A DNA stretch of 64,000 bases from Bacteroides sp. GM023 (GCF_014750685.1 NZ_JAAXGE010000003.1:806001-870000); one strand, 5' to 3'. Positions 1 to 10,136 are shown, counted from the stretch's first letter. Notes: generated by a model from the letters alone, not told the origin. Translations and numbers: made by a program.

Positions 1-1
1 T

Positions 2-2305
2 AATTTCCCCCTCTCCTTCTACCGTGAATACGATGTTTTCTTTTGCCAGTCGGCGAATATTTCCGCTATCATCGGTCACTTCGGCAACTACCACAATAAA
101 GTCGGAACCGTCTGCTATGAGGTTTACTTTTTGGGTGTCTGCATACATACGTAGTTTGGTAGAACGACGGGAAGGCATCTTCTTTTGTGTACATACTACT
201 TTTCCGTTGATAATACCCTCGGCAACCATATTGACTTTCTGCCAGTTCTTTTGTGTATAGCTATATCCGCGTGCTTCCCAAAAATCCCATACATCATCGA
301 AAATAACGGGTGCGCTTGGCATATGCCCTTTGGCATGAACCACAGGTTTCGTCCATGTTTTTGTTCCGTCGTAGATAGAAAGGCGGACTGAATCACAATT
401 ACTGAATACTACTACGTCTTTATCAGAGAATTGTGACATCTCGTGAGCGATAAACACCATCGGGCCACATTCTGCCAATGGATGTTGAAGACTGGCAGGT
501 GACTGGCTACGGAACATTTCGTAAGCGTATTTCTTTTGACGGAAAGCGTCGTAAATACCGCCCCAATATGGGTCAGGATGATAACCGCGCTGATGGTCGA
601 ACGGATGCCATTGGGCACCACCGATAAACAAGCCAGTGGTGCGATACATTTCATCATAGCTTTTTGCTAAAGATAGAGCCTGTACAAGCAGCGGACGTTC
701 TCCCCAGCTACGACTTGCACGGTTGTTATTATTATGGGCATACCAGTCGTCCACATTTTCTCCGAATTCACGGGTAAAGATACACTGTTCCGGTCTGTCC
801 GCTTTTTCATCGTCTCCCGGCCAACCGTAAACAACATCGTAATGCTCTTTTACTCCTGCCGAATGTACATCGGCAGCAGCTACCGGACGTCCCGGATAAG
901 GATATTCTTCTTTGGTTATTTCTAATGCTTTCAATGCAAAATCGAGTGGATAGCGGGTTTCATTCAGAATCGGTTCCCACATCAATACAGACGGATGATT
1001 GCGGTCACGGCGAATCATTTCACGGGTGTTTTGATGAACCAGTTCTCCGAATTTCGGGTCTTTATTCCAGTATTGCCATCCGGGAGTGGCTACGATAACA
1101 AACATTCCAAGCTCGTCACAAGCATCCATAAAGGAAGGGTCTTGCGGATAGTGTGCTACACGAATAATGGTACATCCTGCATCACGCAGACGCTTCGCAT
1201 CACGCCATTGCTGGGAGTTGGGCAAAGCATTGCCTACATAAGCGAAATCTTGGTGGCGGTTTGCTCCCACCAATTGACCGAAAGGTTTTCCATTCAGCCA
1301 AAAGCCGTCTTTGCCACGGAACTCTGCCAGACGGATACCGACACGGGTGATTCCTCCGTCGATGGATTGATTACCTTTCTTTATACGTGATTGTACTCTA
1401 TATAAATAAGGTGTATCCGGCGACCATAATTTCGGGTTCTTTACTTCCATTTGTTGTTGGATGGATTTCTTTTCTCCGGGTTTCAAAGAAAGTTTTCCGG
1501 ATGTACGTCTGATAACCTTTCCGTCTGCATCGGTCAAAGTTGTTTCTACGATAACGGATTCCTGATGTTGAGCATCATTCTGTAATTCTGTTTTTACATA
1601 GACCTGTGCGCTCTTTTCGCTGATTTTATCACAATGAACGAATACTCCACCACTTGCAATGGTTTGAGAATCGAGCGCATCCGTGATGGCAACCGGAGAT
1701 TTGGCAATCATCCATACATCGCGATAGATACCGCCATGATAGGCAAAGTCCAGGGTGTATTGACGTTTGCCGGGAGGATAAGATTTGTCGTCGCTGTTAT
1801 CTGTAAAAACAGCAAGCAGACACGAGTCTCCTGACTGTACACCGTTGGCGGTCAAGTCTAACGTGAATGGCAGATAGCCACCAATATGTTCTTGAATACG
1901 TTTTCCGTTCAGGTAGAGTATCTGTTTGCCCATGGCTGCTTCGAAATGAAGCATTACCCGCTGTCCCTTGGTTTCGGCAGGAAGTACAAAATGTTTGCGA
2001 TACCAGGCAGGGCCTTGATAGTTACGGCATCCGCTGGCTTCGGCAGGCATTAGCTCCACTGTATGAGGGGTGGAGATTATTTCCCAGGAACGGTCGTCAA
2101 AATTCACAGCTTCCGCTCCGCGGATGTCTCCTTTAAAGAATCGCCATCCCGGATTGAAATTATACACTTGTCGTCCACTACCGGGAAGCTGGATAAATCC
2201 GGCTACCGATGTCTCGGGACGGTAAGTTTCTGTTGCTTGTCCTTTTCCTGTCCATGAAAACAGTAAGAGAAAAGCTGATAAGATTAAAAACGGTCTTTTA
2301 TTCAT
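2..2305 (-). CDS. GH2 family beta-glycosidase (beta-galactosidase/glucuronidase-like), 3' end outside window
   Basis: Translation from the ATG at 2305 is open to the window edge, so about 768 residues are visible and the C-terminus is missing. A hydrophobic signal peptide (about residues 1-22) predicts export. Order of domains: GH2 sugar-binding jelly roll (about 40-185), immunoglobulin-like domain (about 190-300), TIM barrel. The barrel shows the GH2 acid/base motif LNET (Glu449) and a candidate nucleophile in TREFGE (Glu513). It is the last visible gene of the GH106 > esterase > DUF5703 > GH2 transcription unit, 68 bp after the DUF5703 gene. The family removes terminal beta-linked Gal, GlcA or related sugars; the exact sugar cannot be read from sequence. 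Family call is firm, specificity is not. Confidence 0.88.
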   Translation of the reverse strand, partial: MNKRPFLILSAFLLLFSWTGKGQATETYRPETSVAGFIQLPGSGRQVYNFNPGWRFFKGDIRGAEAVNFDDRSWEIISTPHTVELMPAEASGCRNYQGPAWYRKHFVLPAETKGQRVMLHFEAAMGKQILYLNGKRIQEHIGGYLPFTLDLTANGVQSGDSCLLAVFTDNSDDKSYPPGKRQYTLDFAYHGGIYRDVWMIAKSPVAITDALDSQTIASGGVFVHCDKISEKSAQVYVKTELQNDAQHQESVIVETTLTDADGKVIRRTSGKLSLKPGEKKSIQQQMEVKNPKLWSPDTPYLYRVQSRIKKGNQSIDGGITRVGIRLAEFRGKDGFWLNGKPFGQLVGANRHQDFAYVGNALPNSQQWRDAKRLRDAGCTIIRVAHYPQDPSFMDACDELGMFVIVATPGWQYWNKDPKFGELVHQNTREMIRRDRNHPSVLMWEPILNETRYPLDFALKALEITKEEYPYPGRPVAAADVHSAGVKEHYDVVYGWPGDDEKADRPEQCIFTREFGENVDDWYAHNNNNRASRSWGERPLLVQALSLAKSYDEMYRTTGLFIGGAQWHPFDHQRGYHPDPYWGGIYDAFRQKKYAYEMFRSQSPASLQHPLAECGPMVFIAHEMSQFSDKDVVVFSNCDSVRLSIYDGTKTWTKPVVHAKGHMPSAPVIFDDVWDFWEARGYSYTQKNWQKVNMVAEGIINGKVVCTQKKMPSRRSTKLRMYADTQKVNLIADGSDFIVVVAEVTDDSGNIRRLAKENIVFTVEGEGEI

Positions 2306-2373
2306 AACTTTATTATTTTTTACTATAACCAGCGTAGTGCCGGAGTAAGGTTTCCTTGCGGTGTGTTGGCATT

Positions 2374-4656
2374 TTATTTATATTTCTCTAACATAATCAC
2401 TACATCTTTTTCCCGGCTTTTCGGAAAAACTTTCAAATCTGTGACCTTTCCATTTTTCAAGGTTGCTTCTACGGTTGTTTCTCCCGGTGCATGGAGTTTG
2501 AAATGTACATTCCATTCTTTAGGCCATGCAGGAAAAAGAAGTATTTGTTCTCCGTTTGTCTGCAATAACATTTCCTGAAGCCCTATCATGCCGCTACCTC
2601 CCCAATTATGGTCGGGTGTCCAATCATAGCCCGGCCCCCAAAAGGCAGGGAAACGGTGTGGTCCGTTGGAGAGTTTGGCAAGAGACAATCGCTTCGCTTC
2701 TTCGGTCAATCCCAGACAAGCCGCCCAAATATTGTCCTGTTTCCATCCGGTATGTGAACGGAACTTGATAGCGTCCGGGTCATAGAAGTAGGTATTGCGG
2801 GCTACTTCCAAATTCTCCTTACCTACTCCGTAGATACGCCATGGAAATATGGGATAAAGTTGTGGGGTTTCTATATTATTGATTCGTTCCCAGCTTACGG
2901 CAGGAGAAATCATTTGCTTTCCTTCTATCGACCGCAACGGAATCGGGGGAATTGTTTTCAGCATTTCTTCTTTCTTGCCATAAGTTTCCAGTACAGTCCG
3001 CAAGGCTGCGATGGTGCTGCTGGCATTATTGGTCATCTTATAGGTTTCACAAGCTGAACCGGGGAAAAGAATCAGATGTCCGTCACCATCCAATGTTTTC
3101 CGTCCACGGCGGGATGCAAGCTGTCGATAATGTTCGTCGAAGAATGTCAGTGAGCTTTCAATCAGAGGTAAATATTGGGTGATGTCAGCGTTTGCATAGT
3201 TCTTTGTTTCCAATATCATTTGACAAAACTCGAGAATCGTATCCCATTCATATTCCAACCAGGCATTATATTCCAAGCCTTTATCGAACCAGTCCGGGCG
3301 CTTGAAACCGTATTCTGCCGGATTTGGCAAACCGAAATTCTCTATCTGTTCACTGAAGCATGCTCCATCATGCTGCCAATATACACGACTGCGTAATTCT
3401 GCATTTTTCAACATTCGGTTGTAGAAGTTGAATTGGGCGGGCATCATATCGTAATCTCCGCTTTTCAGCATCGGCCAATAGACCAGGCGTTGATTCTGTG
3501 CGGTCATTGTACCACCTCCCCATTTTCGGTAATCGGGGGTAAATGATTGTTTTTCGTCTATATGACAAGGGTCGAAAGTAAATAATCCGCCATTAAATTT
3601 AGTTGGAACACTACCGTAGGCGTTGCAGCCTAACATATAGCGGAATAGTGTATAATTCCGGGCAATTTCCTGTGCTTCTCCTTCAGCTTCGATAAAGCTA
3701 CGTTGCCAAAAAGTATTCCACCATGAGCGGGTTTGCTTTTTATCCTGCGCTATGGTTTTTACTGCATATTTTCCTTTCGGAGCAATCCTCTGTAAAACAG
3801 TTTGCAGTCCTTGTTCCCATTGTGACAGGGTTTCTGTTTGGTCTGTATGCAGAACGATACAGAATTGTTCTTTCCTGGATGCTTTGGAAGAACGGAAATT
3901 CCAGGCACGGTAGTCCGTTCCTGCATACACATCTTCTGTCGTATTTACAAATTCTAAGTTTTCTCCGAAAAGAGTTCCGCCAAAAGTCAGATTCTTTAGG
4001 GGATTCATCATTTGCGGTTTCACTTCGTCCATTCCTTGTTGTGCTACGGCAACATCAAAGATGGTTTGTTCGGGATTGCGATGGTAAAACAGAAGTTGGT
4101 TCTTCTTCCCGGACGCATTATCTTTTAAGGAAACGAAGTCCGCACTTGTTACTGTTCCTTTCGGGGGTGCCCATTTGTAGGAGCATTGTTGCCCCTCTCC
4201 TTTTCGTATGAGACGTTCTTGATAACGCCAGTTTTCATAAGATACTTCTGCCTGCAAAGGCTGTGCATTCGTTATTTCAACATGGATAACCGGATGAAAG
4301 ACATCCACCCAAAACTGAATTTGTGTGCCACTTGCTTCAACTTCTACATATCCGTCTTTCAACTTCAATTCCTGACGGAAGTCTTTCGTTTCTTTGAAAG
4401 GATTAGGCGACAGGCGAAGCCGGAAACGGCCTTGTTTCAGTTGGCAGTTATTTTCGTCGAATGTACCGCTACGGCTTACATAAAACAGAATGTCACCCTT
4501 TTCTACCCATATATTCATACCAATATCGCCACCACCACAAGGCATAGACTCCGAGGAATTATGACTGGGGGTATTCCAAACGACATTGGCATGCTGGCTC
4601 CAAAGAGCCGACACGCCAACAAATAGCATAACTACAATCAGATAAAATTTCTTCAT
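2374..4656 (-). CDS. DUF5703-type exported glycoside hydrolase-like protein
   Basis: 760 residues with a cleavable signal peptide (about 1-20). The N-terminal half (about 20-290) looks like an all-beta sandwich and carries the motif ESMPCGGGDIG; the C-terminal half (about 310-690) is alpha-helical with NGGLFTFDP and repeated aromatic/acidic loops, as in (alpha/alpha)6-barrel glycosidases related to GH95/GH65. I recognise the N-terminal domain as DUF5703-like, a domain common in Bacteroides PULs. The gene lies 8 bp after the SGNH esterase and co-directional with GH106 and GH2, so it probably cleaves a linkage of the same rhamnose-containing glycan. Enzymatic activity is inference from fold and context; the reaction is unknown. 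Confidence 0.65.
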   Translation of the reverse strand: MKKFYLIVVMLFVGVSALWSQHANVVWNTPSHNSSESMPCGGGDIGMNIWVEKGDILFYVSRSGTFDENNCQLKQGRFRLRLSPNPFKETKDFRQELKLKDGYVEVEASGTQIQFWVDVFHPVIHVEITNAQPLQAEVSYENWRYQERLIRKGEGQQCSYKWAPPKGTVTSADFVSLKDNASGKKNQLLFYHRNPEQTIFDVAVAQQGMDEVKPQMMNPLKNLTFGGTLFGENLEFVNTTEDVYAGTDYRAWNFRSSKASRKEQFCIVLHTDQTETLSQWEQGLQTVLQRIAPKGKYAVKTIAQDKKQTRSWWNTFWQRSFIEAEGEAQEIARNYTLFRYMLGCNAYGSVPTKFNGGLFTFDPCHIDEKQSFTPDYRKWGGGTMTAQNQRLVYWPMLKSGDYDMMPAQFNFYNRMLKNAELRSRVYWQHDGACFSEQIENFGLPNPAEYGFKRPDWFDKGLEYNAWLEYEWDTILEFCQMILETKNYANADITQYLPLIESSLTFFDEHYRQLASRRGRKTLDGDGHLILFPGSACETYKMTNNASSTIAALRTVLETYGKKEEMLKTIPPIPLRSIEGKQMISPAVSWERINNIETPQLYPIFPWRIYGVGKENLEVARNTYFYDPDAIKFRSHTGWKQDNIWAACLGLTEEAKRLSLAKLSNGPHRFPAFWGPGYDWTPDHNWGGSGMIGLQEMLLQTNGEQILLFPAWPKEWNVHFKLHAPGETTVEATLKNGKVTDLKVFPKSREKDVVIMLEKYK

Positions 4657-4664
4657 ATCTTATA

Positions 4665-6104
4665 TCACCAATTATCCGAGCGGAAAGACCCTAAAGGTAA
4701 TCCGTCACAATATACATCTCCTTCCACATAATTCTTAAATCCGTACCGTACGGCTACCGGATGCGGAACTTTATCACTTTTCACAAGCATCTTGCTGCGT
4801 TCAATCCAGGCTTTTGCGGGATAGAACACTTTATCTTCACCTGCTACTTCAAAGTTCTTTGATTCGAAACAGTTCTTTCCGCTAATCCACATACCGGCAC
4901 GTTCGAAGCTTACAACAACTGTATCATTCTTAATTTCAATACTTTTATAGTATGGACTTTCCCCGTTCACACCTTCCACTCCATAAGTTTTAGTCAGGGC
5001 GAGAAGTGCCAAACGTTCTCCGGCTGCTTGTTTTTTTGCCGGATGGATTCCTTTTTCCATTCCTGCATCCAGTAATACGGCCATACCACTGTTCGGGACA
5101 CGATGTTCCACTTTGGATTGTGCTTCCCGCAGATAGGCGGAGTTTATCGCTTCTTTGCCTTTTTCTGTGATAATCCCATAATCATACGGAGCTATTTGGC
5201 AATAGTAAAAAGGAAAATCTCCCTGCTTCCATTCGGCACGCCAGCCGTTTATCAATGTAGTAAACATATCCGCATATGTATGGGCACGATTCCAGTTGTC
5301 TTCGCCCTGGTACCAAATCACTCCTTTCATCGTCATGCCGATAAGAGGATGTAACATACCGTTGTAAAGTACGGTCGGAGTACGGTTCTTTGATTTTATA
5401 TCAGCTTCCGACTGAGGAATCTTTGCGTCGGGAAAAGCTTTCAGCCAATCGGCAGTCATCCATGCTTCGCACGCCGAGCCACCCCAAGCCGCTACGACCA
5501 ATCCTACCGGAGCATCTAATATTTCATTCACTAATCTACCGAAATAATAAGCCGTAGCACTGAAATCGCGAACACTGGCAGGAGTTGCTTCTTTCCATGA
5601 GCCGACAACATCATTCTGCGGAGTAAACGTAGAAGTACGTTTTACCGTAAATAGGCGAATCTTCGGATTCTTACTGCGAAGAACATCCATATTGGCATTC
5701 TCTACCGGCTGATTCTTGAATCCTTTCATCGGCATTTCCATATTGCTCTGTCCGGAACATAGCCACAATTCACCTATCAGGATATTATTCAGTGTCTTTT
5801 TACTTCCATCGTCAAAGGTGACAGTGTACGGCCCTCCTGCTTCGGGAGTAGAAACCGAAAGTTTCCATGCACCGTTCTTATCAGCAGTTGCCACGTATTG
5901 CTTTCCATTCCAACTCGTCGTTACTGTTATTTTTCTGTTGGGAGTGGCAGTTCCCCAAAGATTTGCATTTGTCTGCTGCTGCATCACCATGCCATCAGAA
6001 AAGATAGCAGGCAGCTTCACTTCTGCGTGTGCTGACAAGCAAACTGCCAGTAGGAAACCGGCAAATATCATGCTTGCTTTAAATCTTAAACGTCTCATTA
6101 TCAT
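4665..6104 (-). CDS. SGNH/SASA-family carbohydrate acetylesterase (sialate O-acetylesterase-like)
   Basis: 479 residues, signal peptide about 5-27, exported. The catalytic serine block GQSNMEMPM (Ser120) and the conserved WYQGEDN block are present, and a C-terminal GIHPAKK supplies the expected Asp/His-type catalytic histidine. The segment 30-110 is the N-terminal beta domain typical of sialate O-acetylesterase-like (SASA) enzymes of Bacteroides. In PULs such enzymes remove acetyl groups from polysaccharide side chains so that exo-glycosidases can act; substrate here is unknown and need not be a sialic acid. It sits 31 bp after the GH106 gene and 8 bp before the DUF5703 gene. A second ATG two codons in (6098) could be the real start. 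Confidence 0.85.
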   Translation of the reverse strand: MIMRRLRFKASMIFAGFLLAVCLSAHAEVKLPAIFSDGMVMQQQTNANLWGTATPNRKITVTTSWNGKQYVATADKNGAWKLSVSTPEAGGPYTVTFDDGSKKTLNNILIGELWLCSGQSNMEMPMKGFKNQPVENANMDVLRSKNPKIRLFTVKRTSTFTPQNDVVGSWKEATPASVRDFSATAYYFGRLVNEILDAPVGLVVAAWGGSACEAWMTADWLKAFPDAKIPQSEADIKSKNRTPTVLYNGMLHPLIGMTMKGVIWYQGEDNWNRAHTYADMFTTLINGWRAEWKQGDFPFYYCQIAPYDYGIITEKGKEAINSAYLREAQSKVEHRVPNSGMAVLLDAGMEKGIHPAKKQAAGERLALLALTKTYGVEGVNGESPYYKSIEIKNDTVVVSFERAGMWISGKNCFESKNFEVAGEDKVFYPAKAWIERSKMLVKSDKVPHPVAVRYGFKNYVEGDVYCDGLPLGSFRSDNW

Positions 6105-6135
6105 ATAGTATTTTTTATCTGTGTCAAAAACGAAT

Positions 6136-9100
6136 TTAATCTATTGTTAGACTTAAAGGACCAAGTAATCCTGCCGGAAGCAAAGTGTTTTCCTGTTTCC
6201 GATATTTGGCATTCGTCCAAATTCCATCAAATGGGGCTTTGTCTTCATCAGCCCCTTTCAACGCATTCGCCCAGGTATTTGTGACTTCTATTTCAAGTTC
6301 GTTTGTTCCTTTCTTCAGAGCAGTTGAAATATTAGCACGGTAAGGAGCTGTCCAAACTGTTCCACAATCTACACCATTCACACGAACCGTAGCCAAGTTG
6401 CAAACCGTTCCCAAATTCAAATAGACCTGTTGTTCTTTTTTCAGTTTGTTCTTCCAACGGAAAGTCGTTTTATAAATTGCTGTTCCTGAATAATAACGTA
6501 TCTGTTCATCTGTATCTTTACTCCAGTCGAAAAGTTCTTTTCGTATAAGCGTCTTTCCATTAGCCATAAAGGTAACTGCATACTCTCCTACTTCCAAAGG
6601 CAATTCCAAAGATTCTTTTACTCTGTCTTTCTGCTCTTTCTGTAGTTTATGAGAATCCTTTTCATTGCTTTCAAGAACTTCTTCCGCAGGATATACTATG
6701 AATACAGACTCATTGGGAGCTAACGTCAAAGTTACTTCCGTTCGGTTGCCATTGATATGATAGGAAGGTTCAGCATTCATCTCACCCGTCACCGGGTTCC
6801 AACATTCCGGCTTCCTTCCGTTGATACGCATACTTGCAGTAAATGTGCGCGTCTCTTCTCTTTGATTGGTGACAAAGTAAATATCTCCAAGTTCACCACA
6901 GCGATGTGTCCAGGCTATATCTTCCGGTACAATCATGTCACGTTCCAGTCCATATGCAGAGAAATCATCTGCTGTATAAGGCAGGGAAGGTATCAATACC
7001 CCCGCTTCTTTTAATTCATTAATCTTCTTCTGTACTTCCGAAGATAATACAGGTTCGGGATTCATCGGACGTGCAAGAGGAATTACCAATGCTTTATAGC
7101 TAGCTCCACCCGGCAATGTCATTCTGCCGTTTTCCACTTTAGCCAAACGCAATAATGCATCTTTATTAAAACTATCGTATGCATATCCGCGAAGTGGATT
7201 CACCCATTTTTCAGGGTCAGCCATATTGGCTGAATGTGTAACGCCTACCGGACGTACACGCAAAGGTTGTCCCTCATTCGCCAAACGAACACGTTCGCTT
7301 TCGACACGTTCCGCACCGAAAATTCCCGGAAGAGACGGCACCAATCGTTCCGGCAATATCGAACGCCGTGGAATTTCTTCACCTGTAAAGACGGCTATAT
7401 CCGTCACCGGATGCCCATATTGCAACAATGCCTGACAACGGGTAGCATATTCGGAAAATGCCTTTGCACCTTTATCCCACCAAGTCTGGTCGCGTTGGAA
7501 GAAAAGTCCGATACCATCCAATGTCATACCGGGTTTACGGTCTAACCAGGGATTATGTACATATACATGATAGAAAAGACGGTTGATTCCTAATGCGTAA
7601 TTACGGTCCAGCAAAGCCTTCAACATAGCAGGATGTTCATCCCATGTACCGCGTACTTCGGTGAATCCTTCTGCCTGAATGATATTCTTTCCATAGATAT
7701 GTGCCCCACTGATAGCATCCAGCATATCATTCGGTTTATCGTGGGTAGGGCTGTTCAGCCAAAATTCTCCCATAGGAAGGTCTACCTTTTGGTAATGCAG
7801 CAAGCCGTCACTAACCATTGTCGGTGCTACACACTCCGCTGAAAACTGGCAATCGTATTCTTTGGCACAATTTGCTAATACCTGATAGAATACATCCACC
7901 ACCAATTCGGCAATCGTTGTACGGACATCTCGCAGAATCTTTTCGCTCTGTTCTGCACTTCCCATAGGAATACCTGCCAATAGTGGTAAATAAGGCGTTA
8001 GGTCATATCCACGGCGTTTCTGAAATTCTGCGGCAAAGTCAGAATTCCAGTTCTGACTTCCACATTCCCAACTGTCGACATGCATATATTTCAATACACG
8101 GCGTGCCACTTCGGGATTCGTCTTTACGAATGCTTGTGCAAACCAGTTGTCGAACTGTTTTCGTACCGTTTTCGGATTGAACTTATCACATTCCAATCCT
8201 TTTCCACCACCGGCTGTAGCATTAGTATGTCCGGTAGCTGTATGCCCCATGCGGAGCAATTTCCATTTACCTTTAGGGAGAATAGTAGTTAATGTTTTCT
8301 CTTTAGAATGACCAGCCGGGATGTTATTGTATTGTTCCGTCAGATTAATAACCTGTGAAAGTGAGTAGCAATCTTTCTTTCCTATTTCCTCTTTCTTAGT
8401 AGATTCAGCAACACGCCATACCAGCCCGGCTTTTCCTTCCCACTGATTCAAACGGGCTTCCCGATGCAGACGCAGTTGTTTTATCTTCAGATTGGGTTTC
8501 CATTTCGCGGCGTCCATATCTTCGCTTCCCGGTTCGCTTCCTTCGGGTGTCCAGTAAAAACGGAAATAACGGGCAGTAGTTGCAGGAATACTATGAGTCG
8601 AATTTTCATCCGTATTCTGCCATCCCTGGCGGGCAGGAACTAACTGTTTCACGAAACGATAATTCACCCCATCATCACTTGCCATTACTTTCAAGCGATG
8701 TGCCTGGTAATTATTACCATTTAAAATGACTTCGATATTCCGACAGGTAAAAGGCTGCTCGTATTCGTACTGAATATAGCATGGATACGAAGAACGAATC
8801 ACTCCTGCCGCATCCATATTCACTATTTGGGCAGGCTTTACATTATCTGCTGTTGCCAAGTTTATGCAAGTAATCTTGGCAGGCATTTCATCTGCTGCAT
8901 CCACTATCGGTAAAGCAAACAGCGCAATATCTTCATAATAATTCTCATAAGCTTCCGGTTGCGGCAATCGTAACGCATTAAGCTTTCCTCCATCAACAAT
9001 CGTATCGCTCCAAACGACTTTCTGCATTGATTCTTTCGGAGTAATCCAGGGACCTCCCGCCAATGCAAAACCATCACAAATATGCATTCCCAACTTCAAC

Positions 9101-9444
9101 CCTAACCGGTCGGCTTCCTCCATACTGAAACGCACCATTTCCCACCATTCAGGAGTCAACTGTTGTGCTTTGCCATTATATTGTACTCCTTCATTAATGC
9201 CTTTAATCGGCATCAGATAAGTACCGCCGAGTCCTGCATGCTTCATTGCTTCCAAATCGGCAGTAATTCCTTCTTTGGACACGGCACCATACATCCAGTA
9301 CCAAAAAGTCCAGGGTTTCGCTTCGTCAGACGGGTTCTGAAATTGATCGCGAAGTGAGCGTGTTTGTTGTGCATCGGCAGGACATATAACTATCCATGCC
9401 AATAAAGAGAGTGTAACTATTTGTTGTTTCAGTCGGCTTTTCAT
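6136..9444 (-). CDS. GH106 alpha-L-rhamnosidase
   Basis: 1102 residues with signal peptide (about 1-25). The region after it carries the GH106 hallmark PWTFWYWMYGAVSKEG followed by an LEAMKHAGLGG helix, and the catalytic barrel is followed by jelly-roll domains ending near LLPAGLLGPL, the usual architecture and length for Bacteroides GH106 enzymes. GH106 enzymes are inverting exo-alpha-L-rhamnosidases acting on rhamnogalacturonan and related glycans. It is the promoter-proximal gene of its operon. A -7-like box lies about 97 bp upstream, and a 31-bp motif shared with two other glycosidase operons ends 23 bp before the start codon. Family assignment is strong; which rhamnosyl linkage is cut is unknown. 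Confidence 0.92.
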   Translation of the reverse strand: MKSRLKQQIVTLSLLAWIVICPADAQQTRSLRDQFQNPSDEAKPWTFWYWMYGAVSKEGITADLEAMKHAGLGGTYLMPIKGINEGVQYNGKAQQLTPEWWEMVRFSMEEADRLGLKLGMHICDGFALAGGPWITPKESMQKVVWSDTIVDGGKLNALRLPQPEAYENYYEDIALFALPIVDAADEMPAKITCINLATADNVKPAQIVNMDAAGVIRSSYPCYIQYEYEQPFTCRNIEVILNGNNYQAHRLKVMASDDGVNYRFVKQLVPARQGWQNTDENSTHSIPATTARYFRFYWTPEGSEPGSEDMDAAKWKPNLKIKQLRLHREARLNQWEGKAGLVWRVAESTKKEEIGKKDCYSLSQVINLTEQYNNIPAGHSKEKTLTTILPKGKWKLLRMGHTATGHTNATAGGGKGLECDKFNPKTVRKQFDNWFAQAFVKTNPEVARRVLKYMHVDSWECGSQNWNSDFAAEFQKRRGYDLTPYLPLLAGIPMGSAEQSEKILRDVRTTIAELVVDVFYQVLANCAKEYDCQFSAECVAPTMVSDGLLHYQKVDLPMGEFWLNSPTHDKPNDMLDAISGAHIYGKNIIQAEGFTEVRGTWDEHPAMLKALLDRNYALGINRLFYHVYVHNPWLDRKPGMTLDGIGLFFQRDQTWWDKGAKAFSEYATRCQALLQYGHPVTDIAVFTGEEIPRRSILPERLVPSLPGIFGAERVESERVRLANEGQPLRVRPVGVTHSANMADPEKWVNPLRGYAYDSFNKDALLRLAKVENGRMTLPGGASYKALVIPLARPMNPEPVLSSEVQKKINELKEAGVLIPSLPYTADDFSAYGLERDMIVPEDIAWTHRCGELGDIYFVTNQREETRTFTASMRINGRKPECWNPVTGEMNAEPSYHINGNRTEVTLTLAPNESVFIVYPAEEVLESNEKDSHKLQKEQKDRVKESLELPLEVGEYAVTFMANGKTLIRKELFDWSKDTDEQIRYYSGTAIYKTTFRWKNKLKKEQQVYLNLGTVCNLATVRVNGVDCGTVWTAPYRANISTALKKGTNELEIEVTNTWANALKGADEDKAPFDGIWTNAKYRKQENTLLPAGLLGPLSLTID

Positions 9445-9466
9445 TCCAATCTATATTTTACTATTA

Positions 9467-9497
9467 AATAAGACGGGAAAAAGGCTGTTTTGTACTC
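9467..9497 (-). promoter_or_regulatory. 31-bp shared motif, copy A (before GH106)
   Basis: Read on the minus strand this is GAGTACAAA, a variable block, a T-rich TTTTT block, then CGTCTT and TT. The same element, same length, occurs at 26371-26401 and 38204-38234, each time just upstream of the first gene of a glycosidase operon; 19 of 31 columns are identical in all three. It could be a regulator operator or a 5'-leader element. Confidence 0.6.
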
Positions 9498-9540
9498 ACT
9501 ATTTGTTTCTAAGATTGGAAAAGGATAAACTTTACGGAAG

Positions 9541-9548
9541 CAAAGTTA
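9541..9548 (-). promoter_or_regulatory. Candidate -7 box for the GH106 operon
   Basis: TAACTTTG on the minus strand fits the Bacteroidetes consensus TAnnTTTG. No clear TTTG -33 box is seen at the expected distance, which would suit an activator-dependent promoter. If used, the 31-bp motif A lies in the transcript leader. Confidence 0.35.
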
Positions 9549-9631
9549 TAGGATACTCATTGGATATTTGCCTTGTCTTTGTCAGGATATCGACTTTTTT
9601 ATTGCTACATTAATAGTTTTATCTCACTTTT

Positions 9632-10136
9632 CTATTGTCACTTGTCACTTTTTGAAGTTAAATATCTCATAATCAAACGTAAAGCGGTGACAATAGCCGG
9701 TGATAATAGAGTGACAATAGCAAAATATCCGTTTTCTATTGTCACTTTTTTCTTTCCGGGATTTCTTTCTAAGTACCTTTTCCTAAACGTCATTCCCTGT
9801 TAATATGCCTTATATAACAGGATACAAAGCGTTGATTTAGCTGCTTTGAAACCTCATCTAATCTATTCTATCGGTAATATGAATTTGTTTCATGTATGTA
9901 AAGTATATAGATTACGTACGAGAACCATCAAGTCTACGTACGTAATCCAAACAGTTTACATACGTGAAACGAAGACAGGATGCCTTCTAAATACATTGGT
10001 TACGCCTTGTATATCTATTAAAGTCGCCGCTTTTTATACTAATGTATGTGGCAGTTTGTTGCTGATATGCCGGAAAAGTGACAATAGAACGGCTTTAAAT
10101 TCCTATTATCACCTTATTATCACCGACTATTGTCAC
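9632..10136. repeat. Cluster of nine CTATTRTCAC-type decanucleotides in both orientations
   Basis: CTATTGTCAC occurs at 9632-9641, 9736-9745 and 10127-10136; its inverse GTGACAATAG at 9687-9696, 9711-9720 and 10078-10087; one-base variants at 9700-9709 (GTGATAATAG), 10103-10112 (CTATTATCAC) and 10113-10123 (TTATTATCAC with flank). No convincing gene lies in 9445-10423, so the cluster is the main content of this spacer. Spacing is irregular and pairs in opposite orientation could form hairpins. Function unknown; binding-site cluster is inference. Confidence 0.6.
9910..9947. repeat. 11-bp inverted repeat with TACGTA cores
   Basis: GATTACGTACG at 9910-9920 and its exact complement CGTACGTAATC at 9937-9947 are separated by 16 bp. 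Both arms contain the palindrome TACGTA. A further partial TACGTG follows at about 9960. It sits between the two halves of the CTATTRTCAC cluster. Could be a dimeric regulator site; no assignment possible. Confidence 0.45.

Noticed and set aside
9632..10136. CRISPR array
   Set aside because: Repeats are only 10 bp, occur in both orientations and are irregularly spaced, with no cas genes.
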